This document shows positions 39,301-52,050 of a DNA stretch of 64,000 nucleotides, piece by piece (positions within the stretch are counted from its first letter, which is position 1; each line of letters opens with the position of its first letter). The DNA lies in contig NW_002476379.1 of NCBI RefSeq assembly GCF_000189635.1, forward strand, positions 62,001 to 126,000. The letters are read 5' to 3'. The DNA comes from Tetrahymena thermophila SB210. Its lineage: Eukaryota > Ciliophora > Oligohymenophorea > Hymenostomatida > Tetrahymenidae. The position numbers and the translations under genes are program-made. The notes below the pieces were generated by a model, which made no database searches, was not told the origin of the DNA, and saw nothing but the letters and a program-made list of their open reading frames with translations.

Positions 39301-42300
39301 AGCATCTTATTGTTAATCATCTAATTGTTTTTCTATTTAATTTTCCTAATTTTAGTCTTATTATTATTCTTCTTCTAAATTTTATTATTTATTTGATTCT
39401 TCCTAATTTTATTGATTTTCATCTTTATCCAACTATTCCTATTAATCTTCATTACTTCTTTCTTGCTAATCTTCCTAATTTTTAATCTCAGAATTTTATT
39501 CTTATTCATCTTATTATTTTTCTTATTCATCATTATCTTATTAATCTTAATTCTCTTTATCTAAGTCTTCTTTATTTTCAATATTGCTTTACTCTTCATT
39601 CTAATCTTAACCTTATAAATTTTACTATTAATCTAATTCTTACTAGTTTTATGGAGAATTTTGATCTTTTTCTTGCAATTCATCGTGTTATTGTTATTCA
39701 TCTTGTTAATTAAGTTATAAATCTTATGCTTATTAATCATCTTACTCTTATTTCAAATTTTAGTTTTAATTTAACTCGTCTTTTGACTCTTATTAATTAA
39801 ATTGTGTTTATTCATTCTAATTTTATTCTTCTTATTCATCTTAATTTATTATTTACTCATTTGATTAATTATTATCTTGGATTTATTCATGCTATTACTA
39901 TTCTTTTTCATCTTAGCTTATTGATTATTCTATTTTTTATTAATCTTAGATTTCTTTTTCACTATTTAGCTTATCTTATACTTCTTATAATTTTGATGTA
40001 CTATCATTTAGATTTTTTTCTGAATCATTGTCTCTATTTTATTAATTATTTTCAATTTCTTCGTTTTAACTTTACTCATCTTCCAATTATTCATTTTCAT
40101 CTTCTTTTTCTTATTCATGAGCTTGATCTGACTCATTAATATTATCTTATTTGATTTATTTCTGATCTTAAATTTGAATTTACGATGCTTGCTTACTATT
40201 TTCTTATTAATTATCCTAGTTTATTTGATCAATTTATGTTATTTATTAACTGTCTTTTTCATTTTATTAACTATCATGATTTTGTTCTATAATTTTAATT
40301 TCTTTCTCTTATTAATTTTCTAAAATTTCATTAGGGTTTTCAGAAATATTGTTGTTATCACCTTTATCGTCATGTATTTATTGTTATTTCTATTATAATT
40401 CCTCTTAATTTAAATCAGATTAATCTTATTTTTATGAATCAATATGTTTATCTTAATGATGCTCTATTTCTTAAATACTTTCTGTTTAACCTCCAATAAT
40501 AAAATCTTAATTTTAATTATTATGTGCAATTTCTTAACTTATATTATTTAATTTACTAGATCTAGCAGAATCCTATAAGCTTTCGTTTAATTTTTCAACA
40601 GATTTATATTATGTTACCATGATCATATACTCTTATTATTTTTCTAATTATTCATTAAATATTCTCTACTATTCTTCATCAAGTTATTAATTATTATTTT
40701 AATCTTTAAAAAAATTGATATTATCTTTATCTGAGATGTCATTTTATTACAGTTACATCTTTTCTTTTTTAGGTGTTTATGGGATTTATGTTTTATCTTC
40801 TTACTTTTAATCCTATTTCATAGAATTTTCAAAATTTTACTCTTCATGAGATTAATTTAAATTTTTTGGGGAATCATTTTTTTATTTCTAATTTTACTCT
40901 ATTTCCTATTAATGATCATTTTAATTATCAAATTAATGATGTTTATTTTGATTTTCTAAATTATTTTAAATAGTTTCTTATTCTTATTTTTTATGTTCTT
41001 AATGAGAATTTTAATTTTCTACTTAAACAGGTATTTGCTCTTGGGAATTATTATTATTTTATTTAGGCGCTTATTCTTACTAATTGATTGTTTAATTATT
41101 TTCTTTTTTGGCTTCATCTTCGTTTATTACATTTTTAGATTTAATTTATTAATTATTATTTTATTAATGGTTAATTTGAACATCTTTTTCTTAATTACTA
41201 TCTTCTAATATTTTCGATTCTTACTTTTCTTCATGTTTTTTATCTTAATCATTATCTACAGATTTTTTAGATTTAACTTATTATTAGAATTCTGCACTAT
41301 CTTTTGATTCCTTTTATTATGGATGCTCTGTTGATTACTTCATGTCTTCTGTACTTTTAGATATTTCTTATTTTTTATTTAAGTTATTTTCTGACATTTC
41401 TTTTAAATCTTTATTTTTTTAATTTTAACTATCTTAATGAATAGTTGGAATGTTTTTAGATTCATTTTAATGTTATTTTTCTTAATTTTTATCTTTATCA
41501 TGATTGGATTCTTTTTATTCACCTTTAGGTATTTAATTATCACTTTTAACATCTTTTTGTTATTAAACTTCAATAAGTTATTTGTCTTTTAGGATTTAAG
41601 AATCATTAAGCTATTCAGGGTCATCATCTTAAACTTCTTCTTTAAATTCTTCGCTTTTTATCAAGCTACCATTTTCTTAAATTATATTTATTTAAAAACC
41701 TATCTAATGTCTTGATCTTTATCCTTCTCCATGGTGTCGAGAATCCATCGAACTATATTATTATTACAACTAAATAAGTGGCTAGCTAGTATTATTTTCT
41801 TTAATGCTTTCTTAATGATCTTTAATTAATTATTAACTACTATTTTCTTCTTTCTCTTCAAAAGTGCTTTTTTTGTCAATTTTCTTTTAATTTGGAGTTT
41901 AATCACTCTATTTTTTTTATATTATCTATTCGGAATTTTTTTATTACTAATCTTGTTTTTACTATTCATTCTTATCTTAATTTTACATAACTTACTCTTT
42001 CTACTAATGCTTGGTATTATCTTATTATTGATCCTAAACTCTATTTTCTTTTACACTACTTTCAATTTATTAATTACTTTCATGTCTTTCAGGATGCTTC
42101 TCCTCAACCTACTATTTTGTATTCTATTAATCAGTTTTATCCTTTTTATCTAACTCTACTTCTTTTTTGCTGATAGCTGATTAATTATTACTCAAGTTAT
42201 CTTAGGTTTCATCCTTACTTACAACTCCTTCTTTTTTATTTTTTGTTTCTTCTACTTTGTTTTCTTTTTAACTATGCTCATTCTAATTAGTTTCATGATT

Positions 42301-45300
42301 ATTTTTATCATTTATATTTTTATTTTTTAATTATTCTTTTATTTATTAACTATTTTGATCTAATTAATTTTTAGAGATATCATTTTAATTGTCTTTTTAT
42401 TATTCAACTTTCATTTCCTTTACCTGATCATCTTTGTTTTGATTGGTATTTTACTAATTGTTTGTATTTTATTCATCTTTTACAAGACTTTAATTCTATT
42501 CTTTCTCTATCTTTTGAATATTTGGTTTTTTTTCAGTTTCATTAATTTCTATTTATTTTTATATCAAGCTTTACTTTCTTTCTTATTCTTATTATGGGTT
42601 ATTTTCTTTAAATGTTGAATGCTTGCTTTCTCCTTTCTAATTATCTTTTTAGATTTAATCTTATTTTAGAGATTCTGAAGTAAAATTCTATTCTTTTTGT
42701 TTCCCATGCTAATCAGCTTAATTAGGTGAATTTAATCCACTTTCTGACTATTATCTGGATATATCATCTTCTTCTTTTTCTTCTTTAATTTTTTAATGTT
42801 AGATAGGAGTTGAAGATAAATTATTTGTTTCTTTGAGGGATTTTTATGAGCCTATTGAATTCTATTTATTAATTTATTAGTTATTCACTTTCTTATTTTA
42901 ATTTTAGTCTTCGGCATAAGCTTTTTATTACTTTTAACTTTAAGGTGTTTAAACCTTTTCAGGCTAGTTTGATAAAACTTTTTGTTTAGGAGTCGACTAG
43001 TTTTATGGTGTTTCTGAATTTTTCTAATTTTGTTTTTTAGAAGGAGTGGAGGTTTGTGAAAATTATTATTCTGAAGCTTTAGAAACACTTTAAGATGCTA
43101 CATTGTTATTTTTTTAAATTGTAATTTTTGAGTTCTCTTGAATTTTTAGAGGTGTTTTGTCTTCTAAATTTACTTAATTATCAGAATTATTTATTTTTTG
43201 AGTTTACCCATTTACTTATTTTTACTGATCTAAATTAGATTACTATTATTTTGGGTTTTATGCAGAATTCTAAGCATTTTAGCTTTTATCAGTTACACTT
43301 ATTTACTTTTCTTTTTCTTCACTTCTTTCTTAACTTTTTGTTTGTTTAATTTTACTTTATGAATCACTCTGCTTAATTGCAAATTCACTTTTAACTTAGG
43401 GCTTAGATTTTTATTAATTATCTAAGTTCATTAAATTATTTTACTTTATGCTAGTTTAGCTACTCTCAGCTGCCATAGAATTGTTATCCTTTTTTGAAAT
43501 TTAATTTTCTGCTTTTTACTAAATTTATTTGCTGCTATCAATACTAGCAAGCTTAATTTATTAGTTAGGCTTAATTGTAAAATTAGAATTTGACTCTTTG
43601 GTTTAGTTTTATTTATGAGCATTTAATAACGTTTTATTGCTTTCTGGAGATTAACTTAGCTCAACTTAAGGTTATTTTGGTTTAGTAAGTCTATCAAATA
43701 CTGGGTTGTTTACCTAATTTTGCTAACTCCAATTCTTATTTATCTACTTTGGAGCTAATTCTAAAGAGGATTTAACATTAGGATCTTCTTTAGGTAGTTT
43801 TTTAGGTTTTGAAAGCTTATCTAAATAATTAAAATTAAATTATCTACCTTCTCTATTTGGTTAAGTCATATTTCCTCCATAATTATTACTTAAGTTTTAT
43901 TTATCACTATGTGAATTAAGTGATGTCTTTAGTTCAGAAGATCCCTTTCTTAATAAAATATTCTTTTTAAACTTATTTTCATGAAAAGAAATAGATAAAT
44001 TTTGTTTATTTTATCCCGTTAAAGGCTTTTCTAAAATAATTCTTTCTCCTTAATGATTATTATTATTATTATTGAGATTATCACTATTTTTAAATTTATT
44101 ATTTTTAAAGAAATTATTAATTTTGATGTCATCTTTCTTGCTATCAGGAGATAATTTATTTATTTATTATGTTTTTAATTAAAATTAGAAAGAACCTTTA
44201 TTAAATCCTTTTAATCCATCAGTTTATGCCATTTCATTTTACTTCTAGTTAAATAGAATTTTTGTTCCATTTGATTCTAAAGATTGTGGAGTTTAGATTT
44301 AGCGGAAATTATTGGAGCTCAGTTAAAATTAATTTGATTGAGATCCTTTCTATTTGACAGGGAAGAGTCTTTTTTGTTATGAGTTCAAAGGAGGCATAGT
44401 ATCATGATTTTAGCTAGAAGAATAAAAAGTATATTACTATCCTTGAGGTGGAGGATTGTTATAAGAAAAATGATAATTTTTTGTTGAGAGCCTTTTAAGT
44501 ATTTTATCTTTCATTTCTGCTATCTTCTATTCAAACTCCTTGCAGTTAACTATGTCACTAAAATTTTCTAAAATCTTTTTAAATAAATAATTTTTAATTA
44601 AACACGAAATTTTTGAAGAAAAAAAAATATATTAATAATTAATTACTGTCTCGTATACAGTTAATGAGCTTTCATATTATCCTAATTTTTCAAAAATAAG
44701 TCCTTGATTAACATACGAGAGTAGATTTAAAGGATCTCTTTCTTCAACTTCTGGGATTTAAGTAAATTACTAAAAGGCCTGGAGGGCAGATATTAACTTA
44801 TTTTATTTAAAGAGTAAGACACCATGATTGTAAAGAATAGAAGGAGTGAATCCATTTTACTTTCTAAGAATCTTTTTAAAAAGAATATCGGCCTATTTAT
44901 CTTATCTTTTTTCAGCTAAGATAATGTTTAAATTATTGATAGCTTTTTCATCTCTTGGCTAGTATTTTAAATGACTTTCTAGCAAAAGTCTTGACTGCTC
45001 TAATTCCCCTATACGAATCAGCAAGTTGCTATAATTTACTACAGCCCCACTGAAAGAGCTATTTAATTTTAGTGTCTTTTAGTTATTAAAAATAAAATTT
45101 TTAAATAAATAACTATGCTAAATATTTATTTACCTTATCATAGTTCACTTAAGCATTGTAAGTATCATTAATTTTTTCATAAGAAAGAGCTAGGTTAAAA
45201 TACACTCTGGCATCTTAAAAATTTTATTTACTTAGCATCTCATAATATTTAATAGCGTTTTTATAATCACTCAACTCATAATAGCAAGTTGCGATATTGA

Positions 45301-46313
45301 AAAGAGTCAAAACATTATTTGGTTCAAGCTTAAGTATTATTTTTTAAATAAAAATACTTAATTTTTTTAAACTAATAATCAATCTATCTATTTTAAATTC
45401 TCACTAGATTATGAAAGATTTTGCAATTCTCATTTAGAAAAATATTAATTACTTCATTTTTGAATAATGAATTTGAGAATCTTATTTGCAATATAAATTG
45501 CTTTATATTCAATAATGAAATTTAATTTATTACCTCTAACGATTTCTTCAGCTCTTCTATGCATTTTCTATTGAGGTTGTTATCCTTAGCACCTTTCAAT
45601 TACTTTAAACAATTCACTTTCAAATTAATTGCTTCAACACTTTTTGGATTTAATCTTAAATACTCTTCAATTTGGACAAGCTTTAAATGAAATATTTTGA
45701 AATAATATTTAATAATTATTTTAAATTTTTTATTTTATATTAGTCTCTTTTTGATAATAATTCTCTTTTAATTGCTTTATAAGAAAATTAATTAATATTT
45801 ACTGCTTATTAGAATTGCTTTTCTATTATGTTTGATCTAATTTTATTGAATTCTTCTGAAGTATCTGTAAATAGTTTACTCTGTTTACTATTTTAATGAA
45901 TTTATTTTTCAACAATTTCCTTTTCTTCATGAGAAAATGACACGTATGAATGATTCGCTCCAAAATCAGAATCCTTTTCTAATTCTCCTAATATATATAA
46001 ATATTTTATTGATTACACCTATGGTGTCGATTCATCTAATAAATAAATAATTAATTTATAGTTAGTTCTCTACCATTATTTTAAGAGTTTTGTCCTTCTC
46101 TAGGTGAAACTGCTTAATTTTATTGAAATTAAGAATCTTCATGCCTTTCGATTTCCTACGATTAAGGTTTTTCATCATTCACTGTTTTAAGTTTACAAAA
46201 AAAACTTTAGAATTTATAAACCGTTTCATCTAATTTATGAACTAATAAGGTATGATTAAATTAATCTAAGTTTTACAATCGCTAAAATCCTATTCATAAT
46301 CATAATCTGACAT
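36338..46313 (-). CDS. Giant TPR protein with Gln/Glu/Asp/Asn-rich core
   Basis: About 3,000 residues on the minus strand, from ATG 46311-46313 (MSDYDYEQDFSDF) to TGA 36338-36340. The N-terminal ~500 residues (46313-44600) are spread over several exons and contain TPR-like helices such as LNLLSYVNQGLIFEKLGQYE. Next comes a single very long exon, open from about 44570 to 37860. Its first ~1,950 residues (to about 38650) are low-complexity: Lys/Asn/Gln/Ser-rich first, then Gln/Glu/Asp/Asn-rich. The C-terminal ~650 residues (38650-36470) are classical TPRs, for example DYKCFYKLGSIFFQENKVKE and NPKRPNCLYNLGNAYCTQNN. C-terminal introns include 36611-36659 and 37322-37381. Some N-terminal introns are less certain, notably a 35-bp one at 46242-46276. 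TPR scaffolds of this kind occur in ciliary transport and other complexes; the role here is unknown. Confidence 0.8.
38650..44530 (-). repeat. Gln/Glu/Asp/Asn-rich low-complexity coding tract
   Basis: About 5.9 kb without any in-frame TGA on the minus strand. The part at about 38,900-42,800 is dominated by TAA, CAA, GAA, GAT and AAT codons (Gln, Glu, Asp, Asn); 42,800-44,500 is richer in Lys and Ser. There is no regular repeat unit. The plus strand here shows Leu/Phe/Ile-rich frames that are merely its complement. Confidence 0.85.
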
Positions 46314-47113
46314 CTTATTTAATGATAATTCTATTATTTTAAGACCTAATGTTCTGTATTGGTATAAGTTTAAGTTTATATTTCTTTTTGTTTTAGGAAA
46401 ATATTCTACTTGATAAATTTAGTATTAGCTATTCCCTTTTTTATTAATAATTTAGAAGATTTAAAGTTAAAAACAATAATCCAAAGAATATATATATATA
46501 TTTGTTTTGAATTATTTTAATAATAAAGCAATTGATTTAATCTGCCTCTGAAAATCGATTTAGTTATTTTTATTTGTTACTATTACCATATCAAGAACTA
46601 TAAATTTTTACATTCCTTAATATGATATTTTTTATTATTAATATAATATATTTTAATAAAAATAATTCAGTAAATTATATTTTACAATTAAAAAATCTAA
46701 CTGTAATCAAACATAAATTTTTAATTTATAAAAATATAATTTTAAAAATTAAAAATGAAATAGCAAACAGCAATATTATTTGAAAAAAAGAATTCCTCAA
46801 TAGACATGAATATCAAGCAAATTTCATTGTTGAGGATCATCAATGATTTAATAATTTTAATTAAATGATCATTCAATTCCTTTCAATTGTATATTATTAA
46901 GTTATTATCATTTATTAATATAAATTTTATTAATTACTGTCTGTTTTAAGTATATTTTAATTAAAACTGAATTCAAATTTTTTAAAAAGATTCATTTTTA
47001 AACATAGAATTTTACATTCATTAATCAAGTGATAATTTAAAATTTTAGTTTATGAAAGGTATTTTAAAATAATCAGAGTTAACTTAAAGGTAAAATATAT
47101 CAAAAGTTTAAAC
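46314..47113. other. Intergenic between divergent genes
   Basis: About 800 bp of AT-rich DNA between the start of the giant TPR gene and the start of the coiled-coil gene, so likely a shared promoter region. It includes a short (TA)n run near 46490-46500. No gene is visible. Confidence 0.6.
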
Positions 47114-50100
47114 ATGCTAAATAAAAATAATCATTTTAATCTAAATAATATGTAAAGTTTTCAAGCAGGAGCTGGTGCTTCTCAAAAATTATCTTTAACT
47201 GCATAACCAAATTAGATTAATAATTAAAAATAATTGAAGTTTTCTTAAGAGAATGCCTAACAAAGAGCATCTTAATCGTTATCTGTTAAATAAAACACTT
47301 AAAGTATACTTAAAAAGAACTCTTCGTATGCAACTTAAGATAATGCTGTTAGGTATTCATAAAAATAGCCTAAAAAATAACAACTAAAACATTGTTTTTC
47401 ATAAATTTAGTTTTTCAAATAATAATACATACACTATGGGAGACAAAGAGAAAAGAATTGAATAAGAATTTTTAAATGCTATAGAAAAAGAAAAGAAAAA
47501 ACAAGAGGAATTAAACAGACATGAGGTTAAAGACCTTGGAAGAGATACATATAATTTATTGAAAGTAAATTTAATAAAAACATTTTTATATTTATTTATT
47601 TTTTTAGCAAACTATTAAAACCACTTATATTAAAAATAGAACTTATACAAGCAAAAGAATAAAATTTCATAATAAGATCCACAAATTCTATTTGATTTCT
47701 GGAAAATAATGAGTAAATCTGTAAGTTGTATAAAACTAAATAAATATATCAGAATTTACTTTAAGTTAAAATAATTGTTTTAATTTTTAAGGAAAAAATG
47801 AGTTCTGCAAAAGTAGAAGAAGTAAAACCTTTAACTCAAAAAGAGTTAAGAACATTAAATGTATTTGAAGTAATAAAAATTTCTTAATTTTTTAAATAGT
47901 TAATATATTTTTCTTTATTACTTCTATTTACATTAGATTAATTAACACAACTTAATGGAAAGAAAATACAAAATAAGAAAACTTGCAAATCAACATCCTG
48001 ACGATATATTATTAACATTAACTACTTATAGCTAAATTGAAGCAGAGGAAATGGAAATAAACAAATAGGAATAAGCATAAAAGATTTTTATGAGAACAGA
48101 AAATTTAAGAAGAAAATAATAAGATAAAATAATTGAAATGAAAGCTAACTAAAAAGAGAGGATGGAACAACTTTATAAAAATTACAATTTTGATGAAGAG
48201 GAAGAAGATGAAGATGAATAAAATATAAAACCTAAAAAATTAACTCCTGAAGAATAAAAATAGAAAGAGCTTGAAATTCAAATAGAAAAAGAAAAAGTAG
48301 ATGCTAAAATGAGAGATGTTTTTGTGGAAATGATTATTGTGCAATACAAAAAAAGATACCCTATTCAAAAAGTTTACAAAAATAGATCTGATTTGATGGA
48401 ATTTTGGGTCGATGACTTACCGAACAAAGTTAATATTTTTTGATTTAGTTATATTCTCACAGCTTTCCTTACTTACTTTATTATATCTTATAGAAAGAAT
48501 TAAACTTGGATATTTCAGAAGATGAAGCAAGGAAATATATTGATGACTACTTCTTTTACAAATGTTTGGATTTTTTGTACTTAAGAAGAGCAAAACTTGG
48601 ATATGACACAATGGATGTTTAGGAACTTGTTTAGTTTTATTTTACTTTGACGGTAAAATAAGAATTGTTGGTAGTTTTATTGTTAATGAATTTTTTTAAT
48701 TTAGAAAGGAGAAAAAAAAAGGAGGGGAATTTTCTTTGAAAGCGAATAAGATGTAAATAGTATGATCACTTACTATTTAGAAAGGGCAGAAGAAGAAAGA
48801 CAAAGAATTGAAAATGAGCAGAGAGAAGAGGAAGAGAAAAGAAGAGAATACTTTGAAAAAATACAAAATGAAGTTTTTGGAGTACTTTTAATTTAGAAAA
48901 ATTATTTTCTTAATTAAACTTAAATTAGGGTAAAGAAATAGTAGCAACTGATCTTGATACATTAGCTCAACCCAAGGACAGATTAACAATAGGTAAGCAG
49001 CTACTCTACTTAAGGAAATAATATCCTAATGATAAGATCCTGAGGAAAATGATTTTAGAGGAATTTTAAGATAATAAAGTGGCTAAGCATCCTTTGGAGT
49101 ATGACTGGAAAGATGAAGTTAATGAAGCAAAAATTTAACACAGAGAATTAGTGGAAGTCAGACACTCTGGTAAAGGAAATTTGAGCTTAACAGATTTAGA
49201 AGAACCATTAGTTTAAAGGACAAAAGTGCTTGCAGAGTTATTTGATGAAGAAATAAACAATTATTATTATCATTTAGAAGATCGAGTACATAGGAAGGAT
49301 GAAGAGAAAAAAGAAATATAATAATAAATGAAAAGTTTACATAAATACTTAGAAGGAGAAGCATAACGCTTTATTTAGCTTAGAAAAAGAAGATTTGTCT
49401 AAAAAGTTCCAACTATTAATGAATTCTTAAGCTAATTATATAAAAGCTGTAAAGAAAGCCCCTCATATTGTTTAGCCATTCAAAAGAATTTTTACAATTT
49501 TAATCACGGAGAGTCAAAAAGACTTAAAAAGAGATCTTATCCATACAAATTTAAAAGATACTTCTTTGAAGTTGTCCGTTCATATGCTGCTAATATGCAC
49601 AAGGATGCTGTTAGAAAATTACCTTTCTGGGCTCCCTCTGGAAGAAATTATAAAACTCTGAATTATAAAGTAAAATAAAATTTTATAAAAACTATTTTTC
49701 AATATTTTATTTTAATCAATTTTAACAAGGTTTAAAAGCACAGTAGAGATGAAAAAATGATGAAAAGGTATGAAAAATACTTAGAAAGTTAGAGTTTGAG
49801 TTTATGGGATAACAAAAGACTAGAAGAGGAGAAACTGAAGGTTATGATGAAATTCGAAGAAGCAAAAGAATGCAGATTCGAACCAATGGTAGGTTTAAGA
49901 GCACCTTTAGAAGTAAAAAGCGTTTTAAAAGATAGACAGCTTGAATATGGTGAATTGATATAAGAAATATTATTCTCAAGGTAGCCTAGCTTTGAAAAAT
50001 GGTTAGAAAGAATGGGACCTGATTTTAAAAAAAGATATCCTAAAGTGTACAGATTTGGTATTTATAAGAGGTGTTTATCTCTTGTAGAAACAGGATAGTA

Positions 50101-52050
50101 TAGAGAGGCAGCTATTCTCTTGTACGAAAACTTTAAAGTAGAATAAATAAGAGCTGAATTTGAACCTCTTTAGACAAAAAATTCTACCTAAAGAGTTATG
50201 TATTCTATTTAGAACTTAGCTCCTGACTAAGAAAAAATGAAATAGCTTAAAGATGAAGATTTTGCAGATTTAAAAAATAGACGCTTTTTAGAAGACATTT
50301 ATTTTAATATAATTCGTGTTATGGATAAGCATGAAGAAAAATTGAAGAAAGATGAATAGATTATTTAAGCTGCTATAGAGAAGGTGCATGGAGGTATGGA
50401 TACTTTTGATAAATCTCTAAATAACAGACTTGGTAACAATACTCAAGGTTAGTTATCCCACACTTAATAGCTTTCAAAATCTTAAGATACCAAAAAAACT
50501 ACAAGCTATAATCAAAGGTCATAGTAGCCTAAAACTTATATGTGTCCTCTCAAGTAATTTTGTTCTAAAAAATAAATATTATAAAATTTATTTACTTTAA
50601 AAGATCAAAATGTCCGAGTGCAGTAAAAGACAAATGGCCAGTAGGAAATAGGAGTAATTCTGTTCCAATTGGAGCTGATTGTGAATATGCTCATACTTAT
50701 GCAGAGCTGAAGTTTATAAATGAAAAAAAAGTAAATAAAATAAATTTTAAATATTTTATTCTTAAATTAAATATGTGATAATAAAGGCTAAACTAAAAGC
50801 ACTAAGTCAGAGGATTAATGTTATATAAAATTAATTAAAAGACGCTTCTTAATCAAATTAAAAAAGCTGGAATCCTGCAAATAATATTTTTGTGAAATGT
50901 CATGGATGCGGACCTACAGGACCTTGTTCAATTTGCTAGCTTAAAAACGCAAATATTTAAAAGATAACAGCTCTCAAATAAAAATCCGATGCTGCATATA
51001 AAAGGTTATCTAAATCTAAGTCTATTTAAATTAAGTAAGAAGATAAAGAAAAGAGATACAATTCTATACATTTTAAAATATCCTCACTGTAAAAAGCAGA
51101 CATATTATATAAAAAAGGTAATTAAAATGATTATCCAAAAAAACATAATAATTATTTATTTAATTTGTAGAAAGATACAGTGAAGCCTTTGAAATCATAA
51201 GCTAAGCTGCATTATTTGTTAAGTAAGAACTAGAATAAAATTAGGTTGAATAAGAAAAATTAAAAAATACATGGTCATAGAAGCTTCATGCCTTTGAAGG
51301 TAATTACTTATCAATTAAAAAAATCACCAAATTTAATTAGTTCTATCAATATAATTTTACTAGTAAGAAATATAACTACTGAAGAAGTTTACAAGAGTTA
51401 ATCCCAAGCTAATGCTGCTTAGATTACTTTGTATGCTTAGAAAACAGGAGTAATAGGAAGCTAAAAGCCAAACACTAACGAATTCTTAAATTATCAAATT
51501 CAATTAATGTATCTAAAGGTAGAAAAAGCTCTAAATTAAAAGAAAAAAGACATACAAATCATGAAAAATAAAATAGAAAAACTTGAAGAATAGGAAGAGA
51601 AAAAAGATTAATAAATAAGAGAGCCTTCAGCTGATCAGAAAAGCTAATCTAAAAAATAAGGATCTCTATTAGATTAAAAGTATGCAGATTTAGTCTCAAC
51701 ACAAAGAAAAATAAAAAATTTGTAGAATGCTATACAAAAGACTGAAGAAGCTATGCTGTTTAGCTAAACACCAGCTCCCTGGAGACCTTCAAGTGCTTAA
51801 GATGCTGTGTTAGGTAATTTTATTTTAGTATCTTTTAAATTAATTCTTTCAAAAAATAGATTTAGAAAAATTAAATGACTAAATGATGATCAAAAACATG
51901 TTATCTACTCAGAATTAATTTATGAAAAAAACAGATGCTTTAGCAAAGAATACAATATAATTAGGGAAAAGTATTTATGAAAGATAAAAAGAAGACTTGC
52001 TTACTAATCCTTTATACAGAGAAGAAGTTGCAAGGAATCTTGTTAATTGA
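47114..52050 (+). CDS. Large coiled-coil protein with CCCH-like and CxxC clusters
   Basis: Multi-exon gene of roughly 1,370 residues, from ATG 47114 to TGA 52048-52050. The first intron (47353-47410) joins a Gln/Ser-rich leader to MGDKEKRIEQEFLNAIEKEK. The body is charged and mostly helical with Glu/Lys coiled-coil stretches (YYLERAEEERQRIENEQREE) and an acidic patch (DEEEEDEDEQ). Near nt 50540-50720, across an intron at 50554-50603, there is a CCCH-like cluster: MCPLKSKCPS followed by GADCEYAH. At 50905-50940 a second cluster, KCHGCGPTGPCSICQ, has C-x2-C-x5-C-x2-C spacing, as in a small zinc module. The C-terminal part is coiled coil again. I do not recognise an orthologue. A CCCH finger would suggest RNA binding, but a cytoskeletal protein cannot be excluded. 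Minor exon joins are uncertain. Confidence 0.75.

Noticed and set aside
39804-42153. Several plus-strand Leu/Phe/Ile-rich frames that look like membrane proteins
   Set aside because: They are antisense to the Gln/Glu/Asp/Asn-rich exon. TTA, ATC and TTC triplets read from the other strand are Gln, Asp and Glu, and the minus strand is open for nearly 6 kb.
47114-47460. Leader at 47114 as a separate short gene ending at a TGA near 47460
   Set aside because: Removing a GT...AG segment at 47353-47410 joins it in frame to the following MGDKEK exon, so one gene is the simpler model.
51072-51183. Frame at 50989-51183 as a separate small gene
   Set aside because: It straddles an exon and intron of the coiled-coil gene in a different frame and has no independent support.
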